Shown: positions 26,709 through 35,155, counted from the stretch's first letter. The stretch: DNA of 64,000 bases from Fumia sp045615345 (GCA_045615345.1 JAZLER010000013.1:134690-198689), one strand, 5' to 3'. Program-made: numbers and translations. Notes: a model not told the origin generated them from the letters alone.

Positions 26709-27635
26709 ATGTTTAAATACAAAGGTATAAAATGTCCTGTCTGTGAAAAGGAATTCACAGAAAAAGACGATATTGCAGTATGCCCTGAATGTGGCGCTCC
26801 CTATCATAAAGAATGTGTAAAGGAAACAGGCTGTATTCTCACTGAACTCCACGAAAAAGGTGAAAGCTTTGAGTTTACAAAAGATACTCACGAACAACCA
26901 CGGTTTGATGCTGATTCCGAAAAACGCTGCAGCCGTTGCGGAACTGTAAATCCGCCCGACAGACTGAACTGTGAACTTTGCGGAACCCCCTTGAATCGCG
27001 ATGAATCCACTCCTTTTCCAAACGGAAATATTCCTCACGGTTACATACCGTTTAACCCGTTTATAAACCCCCTGGGAGGAGTAAACCCCGATGAAGAAAT
27101 CGAAGGTCTACCTGTAAAGGATTTAGCCCTTTTCGCAAGGGAAAACACCCACTATTATATTCCCCGTTTCAAATCGGTTTCCAAAAACGGAAAAGGCGGT
27201 TTTTCATGGTCGGCATTCCTGTTTGATTTTTACTTCTTCATTTACAGAAAAATGTGGGGAATGGCGATAGTATCGCTTTTGGTTTCGGTAGTTTTAGGAC
27301 TTCCTCAACTCATTTCCGTTTTCGATATGATGAAAGCAACTATTATGGGATTGTCCGAAGTTCCCGAACCGTCACAAAGTATGGAAACAGCCATTCAGGT
27401 CTGCTCTTTTCTGTCATTTGCGTTAAAATTCCTTTTTGGTATTTTCGCAAACAGCCTTTATGCAAAAATGGCATTCAGAAAAGTTAAAAAACTCAAAAAA
27501 ACATATGGCGACCAAGAAGACTATTCAACTATTCTCGCTAAAAAAGGTGGAACTTCAAAACTCGCTCTTTTGTTGTGTTTTATTATCCCCTATGGTTTGT
27601 CTATGATAGCTTACCTTCTGATGGGAATTATGTAA
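26709..27635 (+). CDS. Membrane protein with prokaryotic RING-like and zinc-ribbon domains and a DUF2628-like region
   Basis: 308 aa from the ATG at 26709 (AAAGGTG 7 bases upstream; a GTG three codons earlier overlaps that site). Residues about 6-40 hold CPVC...CPECGAPYHKEC, a prokaryotic RING family 1 zinc-binding pattern. Residues about 75-100 hold CSRCGTVNPPDRLNCELCG, a zinc ribbon. After a Pro/Asn-rich linker comes GGFSWSAFLFDFYFFIYRKMW, typical of DUF2628-type membrane proteins, then three hydrophobic segments. It is probably a membrane protein with a cytosolic zinc-binding head. The function is unknown; a ubiquitin-ligase role should not be assumed. The Dabb gene follows 12 bases downstream, so the two are probably co-transcribed. 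Confidence 0.75.
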   Translation: MFKYKGIKCPVCEKEFTEKDDIAVCPECGAPYHKECVKETGCILTELHEKGESFEFTKDTHEQPRFDADSEKRCSRCGTVNPPDRLNCELCGTPLNRDESTPFPNGNIPHGYIPFNPFINPLGGVNPDEEIEGLPVKDLALFARENTHYYIPRFKSVSKNGKGGFSWSAFLFDFYFFIYRKMWGMAIVSLLVSVVLGLPQLISVFDMMKATIMGLSEVPEPSQSMETAIQVCSFLSFALKFLFGIFANSLYAKMAFRKVKKLKKTYGDQEDYSTILAKKGGTSKLALLLCFIIPYGLSMIAYLLMGIM

Positions 27636-27647
27636 AGGAGAATTATT

Positions 27648-27944
27648 ATGGTTAAACACATCGTTTTCTGGAATCTTAAAGATAAAGCTGAAGGAAAAAC
27701 AAAACTCGAAAATTCTATGATTATCAAAGAACGCCTCGAAGCACTCACAGGACAGATTGAAGGTCTTATCTCTGCACATGTCGGAATTAACTTCAATGAA
27801 AATGGTATGGATTTGTGCCTTGTAAGTGAATTTGAAAGCAAGGAAGCACTCAATTTTTATCAGGGACATCCCCTGCACGATGCAGTTCGTCAGTATGTTC
27901 ATAAAGTTGTGAACTCCCGTGCTGTCGTGGATTACGAAATGTAA
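27648..27944 (+). CDS. Stress-responsive alpha/beta-barrel (Dabb) domain protein
   Basis: 98 aa, the usual length for a single Dabb domain. MVKHIVFWNLKDKA at the start, a central helix, and a late segment with HPLHDAVRQYVHKV match the family. Dabb proteins form homodimeric beta-barrels in the ferredoxin-like fold; most bacterial members have no assigned substrate. AAAGGAGA precedes the ATG. It is the second gene of a two-gene unit and ends at a bidirectional hairpin. Confidence 0.88.
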   Translation: MVKHIVFWNLKDKAEGKTKLENSMIIKERLEALTGQIEGLISAHVGINFNENGMDLCLVSEFESKEALNFYQGHPLHDAVRQYVHKVVNSRAVVDYEM

Positions 27945-27964
27945 AGCATTTTTCTTTACAGCAA

Positions 27965-27993
27965 AAAAGCGAGAGGATTTTCCTCTCGCTTTT
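27965..27993. terminator. Bidirectional terminator
   Basis: Perfect 13-bp arms (27965-27977 and 27981-27993; core AGCGAGAGGA) with A/T ends that give T-runs on both strands. It lies between two convergent genes and overlaps the stop codon of the minus-strand gene. Confidence 0.88.
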
Positions 27994-28798
27994 ATTTTTC
28001 TGTCGACCACAGTATCATATCAATTTTTCTTGGTGTCCAGAAATCTGTATTGAATTTTTTGTTGAGTTCTTCCGCCTTATCACGGATTATCTCTTCAAGC
28101 AAAACTGCATCCCCCAGTTTTAAATTTTCCGGGTCGATAGATAAATCTTCTTCCCCGAAAACACGAATCAGAACATTAGCGGTATATTTGTCTACCGCAC
28201 CGAATTTTTCAGGAAACAGAACAGACAACAAGCAACTCGCACCCGAAAGGCTCAAACCCTTGATTTCGCCTGCTGTTTTAAAGCATTTTCTGATATCATT
28301 AAAGTCAATTTCAAACAAACGCTTATGTACATCAGCAAGCTCTGCAAGATTATCCTCGGAAACATATTTCACAAGGTTTTTCCTTGTTACCGAAAGATGC
28401 CTTTTATCGGTATATTTCCATTCAAAATACTCGTCGTGCAAAAACATAAAAAACTCTTCTACCGAAAGGTTTTTAATTTCATCAGCATTTAAGTTTTCAA
28501 TACTTTTGTCAAGTTCTCTTATATCCGCGGAAAGCTTATCGTAATATCTTACGAGCGCATTTTTCCATTCAGGCTCGGTGCCATATTTCCACAAAGACTC
28601 AATTGTATCATTTGGCCTTATTACAGCAACTACATTAGCTTTCAAGGGTTCTTCCGCCGGAATTTCTTCGGCTTGTACGGGAATATCTTCTTTTACGGTC
28701 ATGGTTTGGACAGTTTCTTCCGCCTCGCCGAAATTCTTACCGAAAAAGTAAAATATCACTATAAGAATAAGAACAATAATTATAATCTGAATGCCCAT
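27992..28798 (-). CDS. Membrane-anchored protein of unknown function with a helix-hairpin-helix-like C-terminal motif
   Basis: 268 aa. One N-terminal membrane helix (IQIIIIVLILIVIFYFFG), then an acidic linker and an all-helical domain of about 210 residues. The stretch GASCLLSVLFPEKFGAVDKY followed by FWTPRKIDMILWS resembles helix-hairpin-helix DNA-glycosylase-like folds (a Gly-rich turn, then a conserved Asp near VDKY), but I do not recognise a named family and see no convincing catalytic Lys/Asp pair. It is the last gene of a minus-strand unit after apgM (14-base gap). AAGGGGAAG precedes the ATG. Confidence 0.6.
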   Translation of the reverse strand: MGIQIIIIVLILIVIFYFFGKNFGEAEETVQTMTVKEDIPVQAEEIPAEEPLKANVVAVIRPNDTIESLWKYGTEPEWKNALVRYYDKLSADIRELDKSIENLNADEIKNLSVEEFFMFLHDEYFEWKYTDKRHLSVTRKNLVKYVSEDNLAELADVHKRLFEIDFNDIRKCFKTAGEIKGLSLSGASCLLSVLFPEKFGAVDKYTANVLIRVFGEEDLSIDPENLKLGDAVLLEEIIRDKAEELNKKFNTDFWTPRKIDMILWSTEK

Positions 28799-28812
28799 AT
28801 TCTTCCCCTTTG

Positions 28813-30012
28813 TTATTTAAGGAGTTGTTCCATAAGCATATAGCCACGGTCCAAATATATTCCTGTAGCCTCAGCCTCAGCTTCAGAGAAAGTTTCAACG
28901 CCGCTGACCTTAAGTGTACTGTCATAAATCATAAAAGGAACAGGCACTGAAGTATGAGTTTTGATAGCCAAAGGTGTCGGATGGTCAGGCAAAATCATAA
29001 TACGATAATCGCCCATCTTTTCAAGTGCATTTCTGACGGGTTTTAAAATCTTTTCGTCAATGATTTCAATAGCACGCACCTTATTTTCTGTTTCGCCACG
29101 ATGTCCACACTCATCAGGTGCTTCCACATGGACATAAACCAAGTCATTGCTTTCAAAAGCTTTGATACAAGCCTCGGCCTTACCGTCAAAGTTTGTGTCA
29201 ATATATCCTGTTGCGCCCTCTACTTCGATAACATCCATTTCAGCCAAAATTCCGATACCTTTTATAAGGTCAACCGCAGAGATAGCCGCACCTTTAACAC
29301 CATTCTTATCAACGAAAGGTTCAAGTGCTGCTCTTCTTCCCTGCCCCCAGAACCACATGGAATTTGCAGGTCGTCTGCCGTTTTTTATTCTTTCAAGATT
29401 AACGGGATGGTCTTTTAAAAGGTCATAACTTTTCTTCATAAGGTCAAGGAGTACTCCTGCCTTTTCGGGGTCAGGAAGGTATTCCGTTACCTTTTTATCG
29501 GAAATGTCGTGAGGAGGAGTAAGTTCTCCGATATCATCGTTTGTGTTATCCCAGACAAGGCAATGACGGTAGCTGACACCAGTGTAAAGTGAAATACTTT
29601 CCGGGAGATGTTTTTGCAAAAAGCGAACAAGTACATCAGCTTCCTCAGTTGAAATATCATCAGAGCAGTAGTCCACCATTGTTTTATCTTCGTAGTTTTC
29701 CTCGTCACTCAAAGTAACTAAATTACAACGAATTGCGTATTCGCTCGCCTTTAAGTCAACACCGATTGAAGCCGCTTCCAGAGGAGAACGACCAGTGTAG
29801 CAGTCTGCAGGATTATATCCCATTGCAGAGAGATTTGCAACATCACTTCCCGGTTTCATACCATCGGGAACTGTTTTTGCAAGGCCTACAACAGCATTTT
29901 TCGCAAGCGCATCCATATTAGGCTTTTTTGCTGCTTCCATCGGAGTTTTACCGCCAAGTGCAGGTACGGGGGTATCTGCCATTCCATCACAAAGTAACAC
30001 TAAATATTTCAT
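28813..30012 (-). CDS. apgM: 2,3-bisphosphoglycerate-independent phosphoglycerate mutase, archaeal type
   Basis: 399 aa. The start LVLLCDGMADTPVPALGGKT contains the first metal-binding Asp. PGSDVANLSAMGYNP carries the catalytic Ser in the alkaline-phosphatase-superfamily position. VHVEAPDECGHRG and LPDHPTPLAIKTHTSVPVPF supply the remaining metal ligands. It interconverts 3- and 2-phosphoglycerate in glycolysis; the metal is usually Mn2+ or similar. Its ribosome site (AAGG) overlaps the stop codon of the cohesin-dockerin gene 12 bases upstream, which indicates co-transcription, an odd partnership for a glycolytic enzyme. Confidence 0.94.
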   Translation of the reverse strand: MKYLVLLCDGMADTPVPALGGKTPMEAAKKPNMDALAKNAVVGLAKTVPDGMKPGSDVANLSAMGYNPADCYTGRSPLEAASIGVDLKASEYAIRCNLVTLSDEENYEDKTMVDYCSDDISTEEADVLVRFLQKHLPESISLYTGVSYRHCLVWDNTNDDIGELTPPHDISDKKVTEYLPDPEKAGVLLDLMKKSYDLLKDHPVNLERIKNGRRPANSMWFWGQGRRAALEPFVDKNGVKGAAISAVDLIKGIGILAEMDVIEVEGATGYIDTNFDGKAEACIKAFESNDLVYVHVEAPDECGHRGETENKVRAIEIIDEKILKPVRNALEKMGDYRIMILPDHPTPLAIKTHTSVPVPFMIYDSTLKVSGVETFSEAEAEATGIYLDRGYMLMEQLLK

Positions 30013-30023
30013 ATCGTTTTTCC

Positions 30024-30992
30024 TTATTTCAAAGTATTAAAAACAGAAGAAAGATTTGCAATTTTTCTGTTTATATGCAATACATCTGTACCATTGAGAA
30101 TTGTATCGGTTCCCGTAATTGCAGAAACATTTGCAACTTTAAATCTATAATCCTTATCTGTCTGAGAATCCATAACAGAACTAAGGTTAGCTATTTTTCT
30201 ATTAAGTTGCAATGTATCAAGGCTGTTTATATTGCCATCTTTTGTAATGTCACCATACAACCAGATTTCAACATTCTGAGTAATATTTTTGTTTGATACA
30301 GTAACTGCATACTCGCGTTTTACATGTTTTGATTTAGAAACTCTCAATTTATATGTACCTGCTTCAAGGTCTGCAAAAGAGTATGAGGAACTATTTCCTG
30401 TTACAGTTTTTGTTGCAATAACAGCGTTTCCGCTTAAGAGTTCAATTGTAGTTGCATCAGAAGCTGTACCAAAGCTCTTGGTTGTACCGGAAATACCACC
30501 TAAAGACGCTATAGTAACGCTACCGCTTACAAGAGTTGCAGGAACATCTTTTTCAGCATAATTATAATATCCGCCGAGAGTTGCATTCTCAGATAAAGTT
30601 ATATTATAAGTACCTGTGGCAGCAGCACTCTTTACATCAAATACCAGAGTTACCAAAACACCTTTTGCGGTTTTATTTTCTGTTCCACACACAGCACTTA
30701 TAATAAAAGGATTTTTTGCTGTATTGGAATCAATTTCATCGTCCGCAAAAATAACACCGTTCTTAACGCTCTTCAGGGTAAGTGCAGTGTTGTCATAACC
30801 AACATCAAACCCTAAAGTTGCAACACCAGGATTAGAAGTGATTTCAATATCAACCTCAACTGATGTTGTCCCTTTTTTAATCTCAACATCTTTAGCTTCG
30901 ATTGTGAGAACAGTATCTGCCGCCATAACGCTCGGCGCCATCAAAGCCACCATAACAATCGCTAAAATTACACACAAAATACGTTTTTTCAT
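30024..30992 (-). CDS. Secreted cohesin-domain protein with a dockerin-like C-terminus
   Basis: 322 aa. The signal peptide ends SVMAA. Residues about 27-165 form a cohesin-type beta-sandwich (VEVDIEITSNPGVATLGFDV, YDNTALTLKSV, ITLSENATLGGYYNY). A carboxypeptidase-regulatory-like domain follows (SSYSFADLEAGTYKLRVSK, about 170-245). The C-terminal part, about 248-320, is dockerin-like: YGDITKDGNINSLDTLQLNR is a good calcium-loop repeat; the second repeat, ending GTDVLHINRKIANL, keeps the helix but its loop is expanded and degenerate. Such proteins can chain together or dock onto other cohesins. The possible partner in this window is the cohesin of the giant protein at 36629-41440. It is first in a unit with apgM and the unknown membrane protein. 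Confidence 0.82.
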   Translation of the reverse strand: MKKRILCVILAIVMVALMAPSVMAADTVLTIEAKDVEIKKGTTSVEVDIEITSNPGVATLGFDVGYDNTALTLKSVKNGVIFADDEIDSNTAKNPFIISAVCGTENKTAKGVLVTLVFDVKSAAATGTYNITLSENATLGGYYNYAEKDVPATLVSGSVTIASLGGISGTTKSFGTASDATTIELLSGNAVIATKTVTGNSSSYSFADLEAGTYKLRVSKSKHVKREYAVTVSNKNITQNVEIWLYGDITKDGNINSLDTLQLNRKIANLSSVMDSQTDKDYRFKVANVSAITGTDTILNGTDVLHINRKIANLSSVFNTLK

Positions 30993-31026
30993 TCTTCTGC
31001 TCCTTTATATCGGAATTTATATAATT

Positions 31027-31055
31027 ATTATACCATCACCTGATATATTAATCAA
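31027..31055 (-). promoter_or_regulatory. Promoter of the cohesin-dockerin/apgM unit
   Basis: On the minus strand TTGATT (31055-31050), a 17-base spacer and TATAAT (31032-31027). The leader is about 30 bases. Confidence 0.6.
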
Positions 31056-31056
31056 G

Positions 31057-31845
31057 TCAAAATTCATTATATTTAAGCCAATTTATCAAAGCTTCGGACC
31101 AGGCATAGTTATGCTTTGAAACTTTATCTTCACCCATCGGAACTCCCATTCCGTGTGGTCCGTGAGGATAAATATGCATTTCCGTCGGAATATTGAACTT
31201 TTTAAGTGCTTTTGCATAATCAAGCGAGTTTATAACATTAACGCAATCGTCCTCAAAGGTATGCCAGATAAATGCGGGAGGAGTTTTCTCACTCACAATA
31301 TTATCAGTGCTTAATTCTTCACCCATATCCACCTGTTTTTCGGCAAGAAGATTTCTTCCGGAACCTAAATGCCCTACCCCTTTGCCTAAAAGCTTGATTA
31401 CAGGGTAACAAAGAATCTGAAAATCGGGAATAAAGCTTTCCTTTGAAATTTCATCTTCTGCATCAAATTCTGTTTTTTCATAACAGGTAGAAGTAAGGGA
31501 TGCAAGATGTCCTCCTGCAGAAGAGCCCATAATTGCGATTTTATTCTTGTCAATGCCATATTTATCTGCCATATATCGTACTGTCTGCACTGCTCTTCTT
31601 GCATCCATAAGCGGAAGCGGAAATCTGTGCGGAGATACTCTGTAATCTACCACAAAAGCAGTAATTCCGTGCTTATTCAAAAACTCAGCATAGCCTTTTC
31701 CTTCGTGCTCGGCACGGCCTGAATACCCACCACCGGGTAAAACCACAACCGCACCATCTGAAGTTTTATTCTCAGGAATATATGCTGTGAGTGTGGGTAT
31801 TTCCTTGCACATTCCGGGAACCTTATCCCATAAATTACTCTTCAT
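31057..31845 (-). CDS. Alpha/beta-hydrolase esterase (carbohydrate-esterase-like)
   Basis: 262 aa, no signal peptide, so probably cytosolic. VVVLPGGGYSGRAEHEGKG gives the oxyanion-hole region, GSSAGG carries the nucleophile Ser109, FEDDCV the likely acid Asp, and HGPHG the catalytic His near the end. Enzymes of this type deacetylate or deacylate sugars such as xylan fragments, or hydrolyse small esters; the substrate cannot be read from the sequence. It overlaps the end of the SPFH gene by 11 bases with its ribosome site (AGGAGATAA) inside that gene, so it belongs to the nfeD-SPFH operon. Confidence 0.85.
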   Translation of the reverse strand: MKSNLWDKVPGMCKEIPTLTAYIPENKTSDGAVVVLPGGGYSGRAEHEGKGYAEFLNKHGITAFVVDYRVSPHRFPLPLMDARRAVQTVRYMADKYGIDKNKIAIMGSSAGGHLASLTSTCYEKTEFDAEDEISKESFIPDFQILCYPVIKLLGKGVGHLGSGRNLLAEKQVDMGEELSTDNIVSEKTPPAFIWHTFEDDCVNVINSLDYAKALKKFNIPTEMHIYPHGPHGMGVPMGEDKVSKHNYAWSEALINWLKYNEF

Positions 31846-32773
31846 TATTTTTATCTCCTGTCATAATTTCTTTGACCGATGCAGCAAGCCCTGCAAGAGA
31901 CTGAATTTCGCTCGGGATGATAATTTTTGTAGCCTTACCGTCAGCAGCTCTCTGGAAAGCCTCGAAGCTTTTTAAAGTAAGCACTTTATCAGTGGGGTTA
32001 GCCTCATTCAAAAGTTTAAGGCTGTCAGCGTTCGCTTTCTGGATTTTCATAATGGCTTCAGCCTGGCCTTCAGCTTCTTTGATGCGTTTTTCCTTTTCAG
32101 CTTCAGCAAGCAGAATTGCAGATTCCTTCTCAGCCTCGGCCTTTAAAATCTGGGACTGTTTCTGACCTTCGGCTACTAAGATTTCACTTTTTTTGCGACC
32201 TTCAGCCTGCAAAATAGCCTCACGGCGTTCACGCTCAGCCTTCATCTGTTTTTCCATAGCATCCTGAATTTCACGGGGAGGCATAATGTTCTTAAGCTCA
32301 ACACGCGTTACCTTGATACCCCATTTATCGGAAGCCTCGTCAAGAATGGCAGTAATGCGTGTGTTGATAACATCACGGGAAGTAAGGGTCTGGTCTAAAT
32401 CCAGGTCACCGATAATGTTACGCAAAGTAGTTGCGGTAAGATTTTCGATAGCCGCAATAGGACGGTCAATACCGTATGTGAAAAGCTTCGCATCGGAAAC
32501 AAGGTAGAAAACTACCGTATCAATCTGCATTGTAACATTATCTTTTGTGATAACGGGCTGTGGTGGAAAATCCACAACATTTTCCTTAAGGGAAACTTTC
32601 TTTGCTACTCTGTCGATAAAAGGAACAAGAAAGTGAAGACCTGTTTCCCATGTTACATAATAAGAGCCGATACGCTCAATTACATAAACCTGTGCCTGCG
32701 GAACAACTTTAAGATGTGAAATAAGTATCATAAGAATGATAACAACAATTACTAAAATTACCGGTAAACCCAT
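31835..32773 (-). CDS. SPFH/band 7 (stomatin-like, QmcA/paraslipin type) membrane protein
   Basis: 312 aa. An N-terminal membrane hairpin (VILVIVVIILMILISHL) is followed by the SPFH core (VYVIERIGSYYVTWETGLHF, PPQPVITKDNVTMQIDTVVF, LDQTLTSRDVINTRI). A long Ala/Glu/Lys coiled coil (about 190-270) drives oligomerisation. The family organises membrane microdomains and influences membrane-protein turnover. It pairs with the NfeD-like gene 15 bases upstream, the usual arrangement for these two families. GAAAGGATATG precedes the start. Confidence 0.93.
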   Translation of the reverse strand: MGLPVILVIVVIILMILISHLKVVPQAQVYVIERIGSYYVTWETGLHFLVPFIDRVAKKVSLKENVVDFPPQPVITKDNVTMQIDTVVFYLVSDAKLFTYGIDRPIAAIENLTATTLRNIIGDLDLDQTLTSRDVINTRITAILDEASDKWGIKVTRVELKNIMPPREIQDAMEKQMKAERERREAILQAEGRKKSEILVAEGQKQSQILKAEAEKESAILLAEAEKEKRIKEAEGQAEAIMKIQKANADSLKLLNEANPTDKVLTLKSFEAFQRAADGKATKIIIPSEIQSLAGLAASVKEIMTGDKNNEE

Positions 32774-32788
32774 AAACTCATATCCTTT

Positions 32789-33214
32789 CTATACTTTTTT
32801 TATAATAAGGCTTGCGCCTTCAATACTGCAGATTACAATCTTTTCGTCCTTTGCGATAACACTGCCATCAGAAGATTTAGCAGCCCATTCAAGGCCGTTT
32901 ACATACACTCTTCCCTGAGATTTAAGATTGTCTACTTCTATTCTGACAATTCCCTCTTTCCCTATAAGTGCATCAGCATTTGTAGGAACAATTTTGCCTT
33001 TGGAAATCTTACTGACAAGAGGTCTTGTTATTAAAAAAACAGCAAGTGATGTAACCACAAAAACGATAAACTGTATCTTAAGTGAAACATCGAAAAGTGC
33101 TAAAACGAAAGACACAAGACTTGCTACGGCAAACCATACGGAAACATAGGCTACTGTTGCAATTTCCGCTATAACAAATGCCACAAATAACGCACCCCAG
33201 AATATCATTTCCAT
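32789..33214 (-). CDS. NfeD-like membrane protein
   Basis: 141 aa from the ATG at 33214, set by AAAAAGGAGTGA 5 bases upstream; the frame is open further upstream, but that part lies over rnpB. About four hydrophobic segments (MEMIFWGALFVAFVIAEIA to VSLKIQFIVFVVTSLAVFLI), then the soluble C-terminal OB-fold: ALIGKEGIVRIEVDNLKSQG, RVYVNGLEWAAKS, KIVICSIEGASLIIKKV. It is the short form without the protease domain. It works with SPFH proteins in membrane organisation; the exact role is not known. Confidence 0.9.
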   Translation of the reverse strand: MEMIFWGALFVAFVIAEIATVAYVSVWFAVASLVSFVLALFDVSLKIQFIVFVVTSLAVFLITRPLVSKISKGKIVPTNADALIGKEGIVRIEVDNLKSQGRVYVNGLEWAAKSSDGSVIAKDEKIVICSIEGASLIIKKV

Positions 33215-33245
33215 AAAATCACTCCTTTTTTGTATATACATAGTT

Positions 33246-33274
33246 ATTATACCAAGAACAAATAAAAAAAGCAA
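33246..33274 (-). promoter_or_regulatory. Promoter of the nfeD-SPFH-esterase operon
   Basis: On the minus strand TTGCTT (33274-33269), a 17-base spacer and TATAAT (33251-33246). The -35 box lies immediately after the T-run of the rnpB terminator. Confidence 0.6.
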
Positions 33275-33275
33275 T

Positions 33276-33309
33276 AAAAAAATGCAGTCTTTTTTGACTG
33301 CATTTTTTT
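33276..33309 (-). terminator. Terminator of rnpB
   Basis: 14-bp arms with core ATGCAGTC (33276-33289 and 33296-33309) around six Ts, with the T-run on the minus strand built into the arm. It starts directly at the 3' end of the RNA. Confidence 0.92.
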
Positions 33310-33310
33310 G

Positions 33311-33641
33311 GTATGACCAAACCGATAAGCCGAGTTCTGTCGTGTGTGACAATCTATCTCGACAAGACGTTGCCGCCTTGCTCAAGCCACCCGTTGAGAG
33401 CGCCGGGCCAACGATAACCCCTCAGTCGGTGTTGCATCGGATAGGGTTTACATGGCAACGGGGTTCCCCCCGTTCCGGTGAGCTCTTACCTCGCCTTTCC
33501 ACCCTTACCGGAAAATTCCGGCGGTATATCTCTGTTGCACTGTCCCTAAAGTCGCCTTCGGCTGCCGTTAGCAGCTATCCTGCCCTGTGATGCTCGGACT
33601 TTCCTCACGGTAAAAACCGCGCTGCCACATAGTTTGCTCAT
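33311..33641 (-). ncRNA. rnpB: RNase P RNA, bacterial type A
   Basis: On the minus strand the sequence holds the universal P4 halves GAGGAAAGTCCGAGC near the 5' end and ACAGAACTCGGCTTA near the 3' end, plus the internal GGTAAGGGTGGAAAGGCG-like and CAACACCGACTG segments usual for the family. The ends GAGCAAACT and GGTTTGGTC pair as helix P1 with one mismatch. About 330 nt, normal for type A. It is the catalytic RNA that trims tRNA 5' leaders. The ends are set by the promoter, P1 and the terminator, with an uncertainty of a few bases. Confidence 0.95.
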
Positions 33642-33648
33642 AATATAT

Positions 33649-33677
33649 ACTATACCAACAAAACTTAATTTTGTCAA
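33649..33677 (-). promoter_or_regulatory. Promoter of rnpB
   Basis: On the minus strand TTGACA (33677-33672), a 17-base spacer and TATAGT (33654-33649). This places the transcript start at about 33642. Confidence 0.8.
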
Positions 33678-33681
33678 CAAA

Positions 33682-33705
33682 AAAGGAGTTCCGAAGAACT
33701 CCTTT
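33682..33705 (-). terminator. Terminator of the secreted unknown protein A
   Basis: Arms AAAGGAGTTC (33682-33691) and GAACTCCTTT (33696-33705) around CGAA, with a T-run on the minus strand that abuts the rnpB -35 box. Confidence 0.9.
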
Positions 33706-33709
33706 GAAA

Positions 33710-35044
33710 TTATTCTTCTACATAGTAGAACTGATAACCGCCTCTGAATTCAATGGGCTCGCCTGCAGGGAAGATGCAGTTATCGTTAAGAGGATAGAAA
33801 TAAGATTTACCATAATCTGCAGTAAAGATAGAAGCTTTGTTACTGGGAAGATGCTCAAAATTACCGATACCAACAGGAAGCATAAACATCTTACAGTACA
33901 AACCATCTTTTTCAAAGAGTGCTTCGCGACAAGCGTGGTCGGTTGCAGTACTTGTACCGATAGCGAAAGGACCGGGTGTTTTAGCATTCAGGTACTCAAC
34001 AGTATCAAACCAGGGTGTCATCTGCAAGCCATAGTAGTTGGGAATTTTTACTTCTTCCAATGGTGTAATAACATTATGTACATTGAGTTTTTCGCCGTCC
34101 ATTACCATTGTGTATTCTTCTTTAAGAAGCTCACGACCGCTTCCGTCAGCCTTAACGGTGTTTCTGCCCTGAACTCTGTTTTCCCATTTTACCATAATTT
34201 CGTCTACAAGTCCTTCAAAACCTGCTTCAACCTTTTCACCATCTGCATAAATGTCAACATATACGCATCTGCCTGTGGGGGTATTTGCAGGGTTATCTGT
34301 AGAACCTGAGTTCATATAACCATGGTTACCGCCTGTGAAAGGACCACTTACATATGGTTCAGAAGTAGCATCAACATAGTAAGGACCAAACATATCGGTA
34401 TAACTTGTCATTTTTCCGTGATAGTTAGGAGTAACTAAAGCAGTGGAATCTTTCAAAGTAACATTTGCTGTACCGAAAGATTTGAATTCAAAAATGTTGT
34501 TAGGACCTTTTCTGCCAAAGTTCATAACAAGATTTTCACTTGTGCTCAAAGGAGCTATAACACTGAAAGCACCATCGCTTTTAACCTTGATATAATATTT
34601 TGCATCGGGAACAGGAGTTACAACAGAGGGGAACAATGCTTTGAATGTCAAAGTATTACCTGCTTTATCAGCATTGATTGTTCCTTCGAAAACTTCGATT
34701 GCGTTTTCAACCACAGGAGTAAGCACTTCAAACTTAGCGTGTTTTTTAGCTTTTAAAGTAACCTCAAGAGCATATGCCTTGTTTACTTCGAAAGCACCTG
34801 TAACTTCTTTACCATCCTTGTTGTTAACCCATTTATAAGAGTCAATAACATAGTCATCGCCATCAACTGTGATACCACCGGGAGCAACGCCCAATTCAGG
34901 TGCATCAGCAGTTAACGAAACCTCAGAAACTATCGAAACCGGTAAAAGTTCAGGCATAGCGTTAATGACTGCAACTACTGCTGTAGGAATTGCCAAGACA
35001 GCAACCACAGCAACGATTATAGCAGTGATGCGTTTTTTAAACAT
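33710..35044 (-). CDS. Secreted protein of unknown function, tandem paralogue A
   Basis: 444 aa from the ATG at 35044 (GGAGGAGAAATTT upstream; a TTG five codons earlier would contain that site). N-terminal signal peptide or signal anchor (KKRITAIIVAVVAVLAIPTA). Residues about 45-155 resemble Ig-like surface repeats (AYALEVTLKAKKHAKF, a FEVNKAYALEV core). The remainder, about 165-444, looks all-beta with motifs NFGRKGPNN, SYTDMFGPYYVDA, GPFTGGNHGYMNSGS, PTGRCVYVDIYADG and KWENRVQGRN. I do not recognise the family. Most residues match its neighbour at 35201-36559, including the signal, so this is a tandem duplication. The last third differs most. It has its own promoter and terminator. Confidence 0.7.
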   Translation of the reverse strand: MFKKRITAIIVAVVAVLAIPTAVVAVINAMPELLPVSIVSEVSLTADAPELGVAPGGITVDGDDYVIDSYKWVNNKDGKEVTGAFEVNKAYALEVTLKAKKHAKFEVLTPVVENAIEVFEGTINADKAGNTLTFKALFPSVVTPVPDAKYYIKVKSDGAFSVIAPLSTSENLVMNFGRKGPNNIFEFKSFGTANVTLKDSTALVTPNYHGKMTSYTDMFGPYYVDATSEPYVSGPFTGGNHGYMNSGSTDNPANTPTGRCVYVDIYADGEKVEAGFEGLVDEIMVKWENRVQGRNTVKADGSGRELLKEEYTMVMDGEKLNVHNVITPLEEVKIPNYYGLQMTPWFDTVEYLNAKTPGPFAIGTSTATDHACREALFEKDGLYCKMFMLPVGIGNFEHLPSNKASIFTADYGKSYFYPLNDNCIFPAGEPIEFRGGYQFYYVEE

Positions 35045-35126
35045 AAATTTCTCCTCCAACTGATGGCAAAAGCCATAATTAACAGGCTAAATGTCAATTG
35101 ATTTAAACATTCAGTCTATAAATTAT

Positions 35127-35155
35127 ATAATATCAACAAATTCATTTTTTGTCAA
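35127..35155 (-). promoter_or_regulatory. Promoter of the secreted unknown protein A
   Basis: On the minus strand TTGACA (35155-35150), a 17-base spacer and TATTAT (35132-35127). The leader is about 76 bases. Confidence 0.7.

Noticed and set aside
33215..33385. N-terminal extension of the NfeD-like protein and an opposite-strand frame at 33282-33590
   Set aside because: Both lie over RNase P RNA and its terminator; the NfeD-like gene has a good ribosome site at its ATG at 33214.
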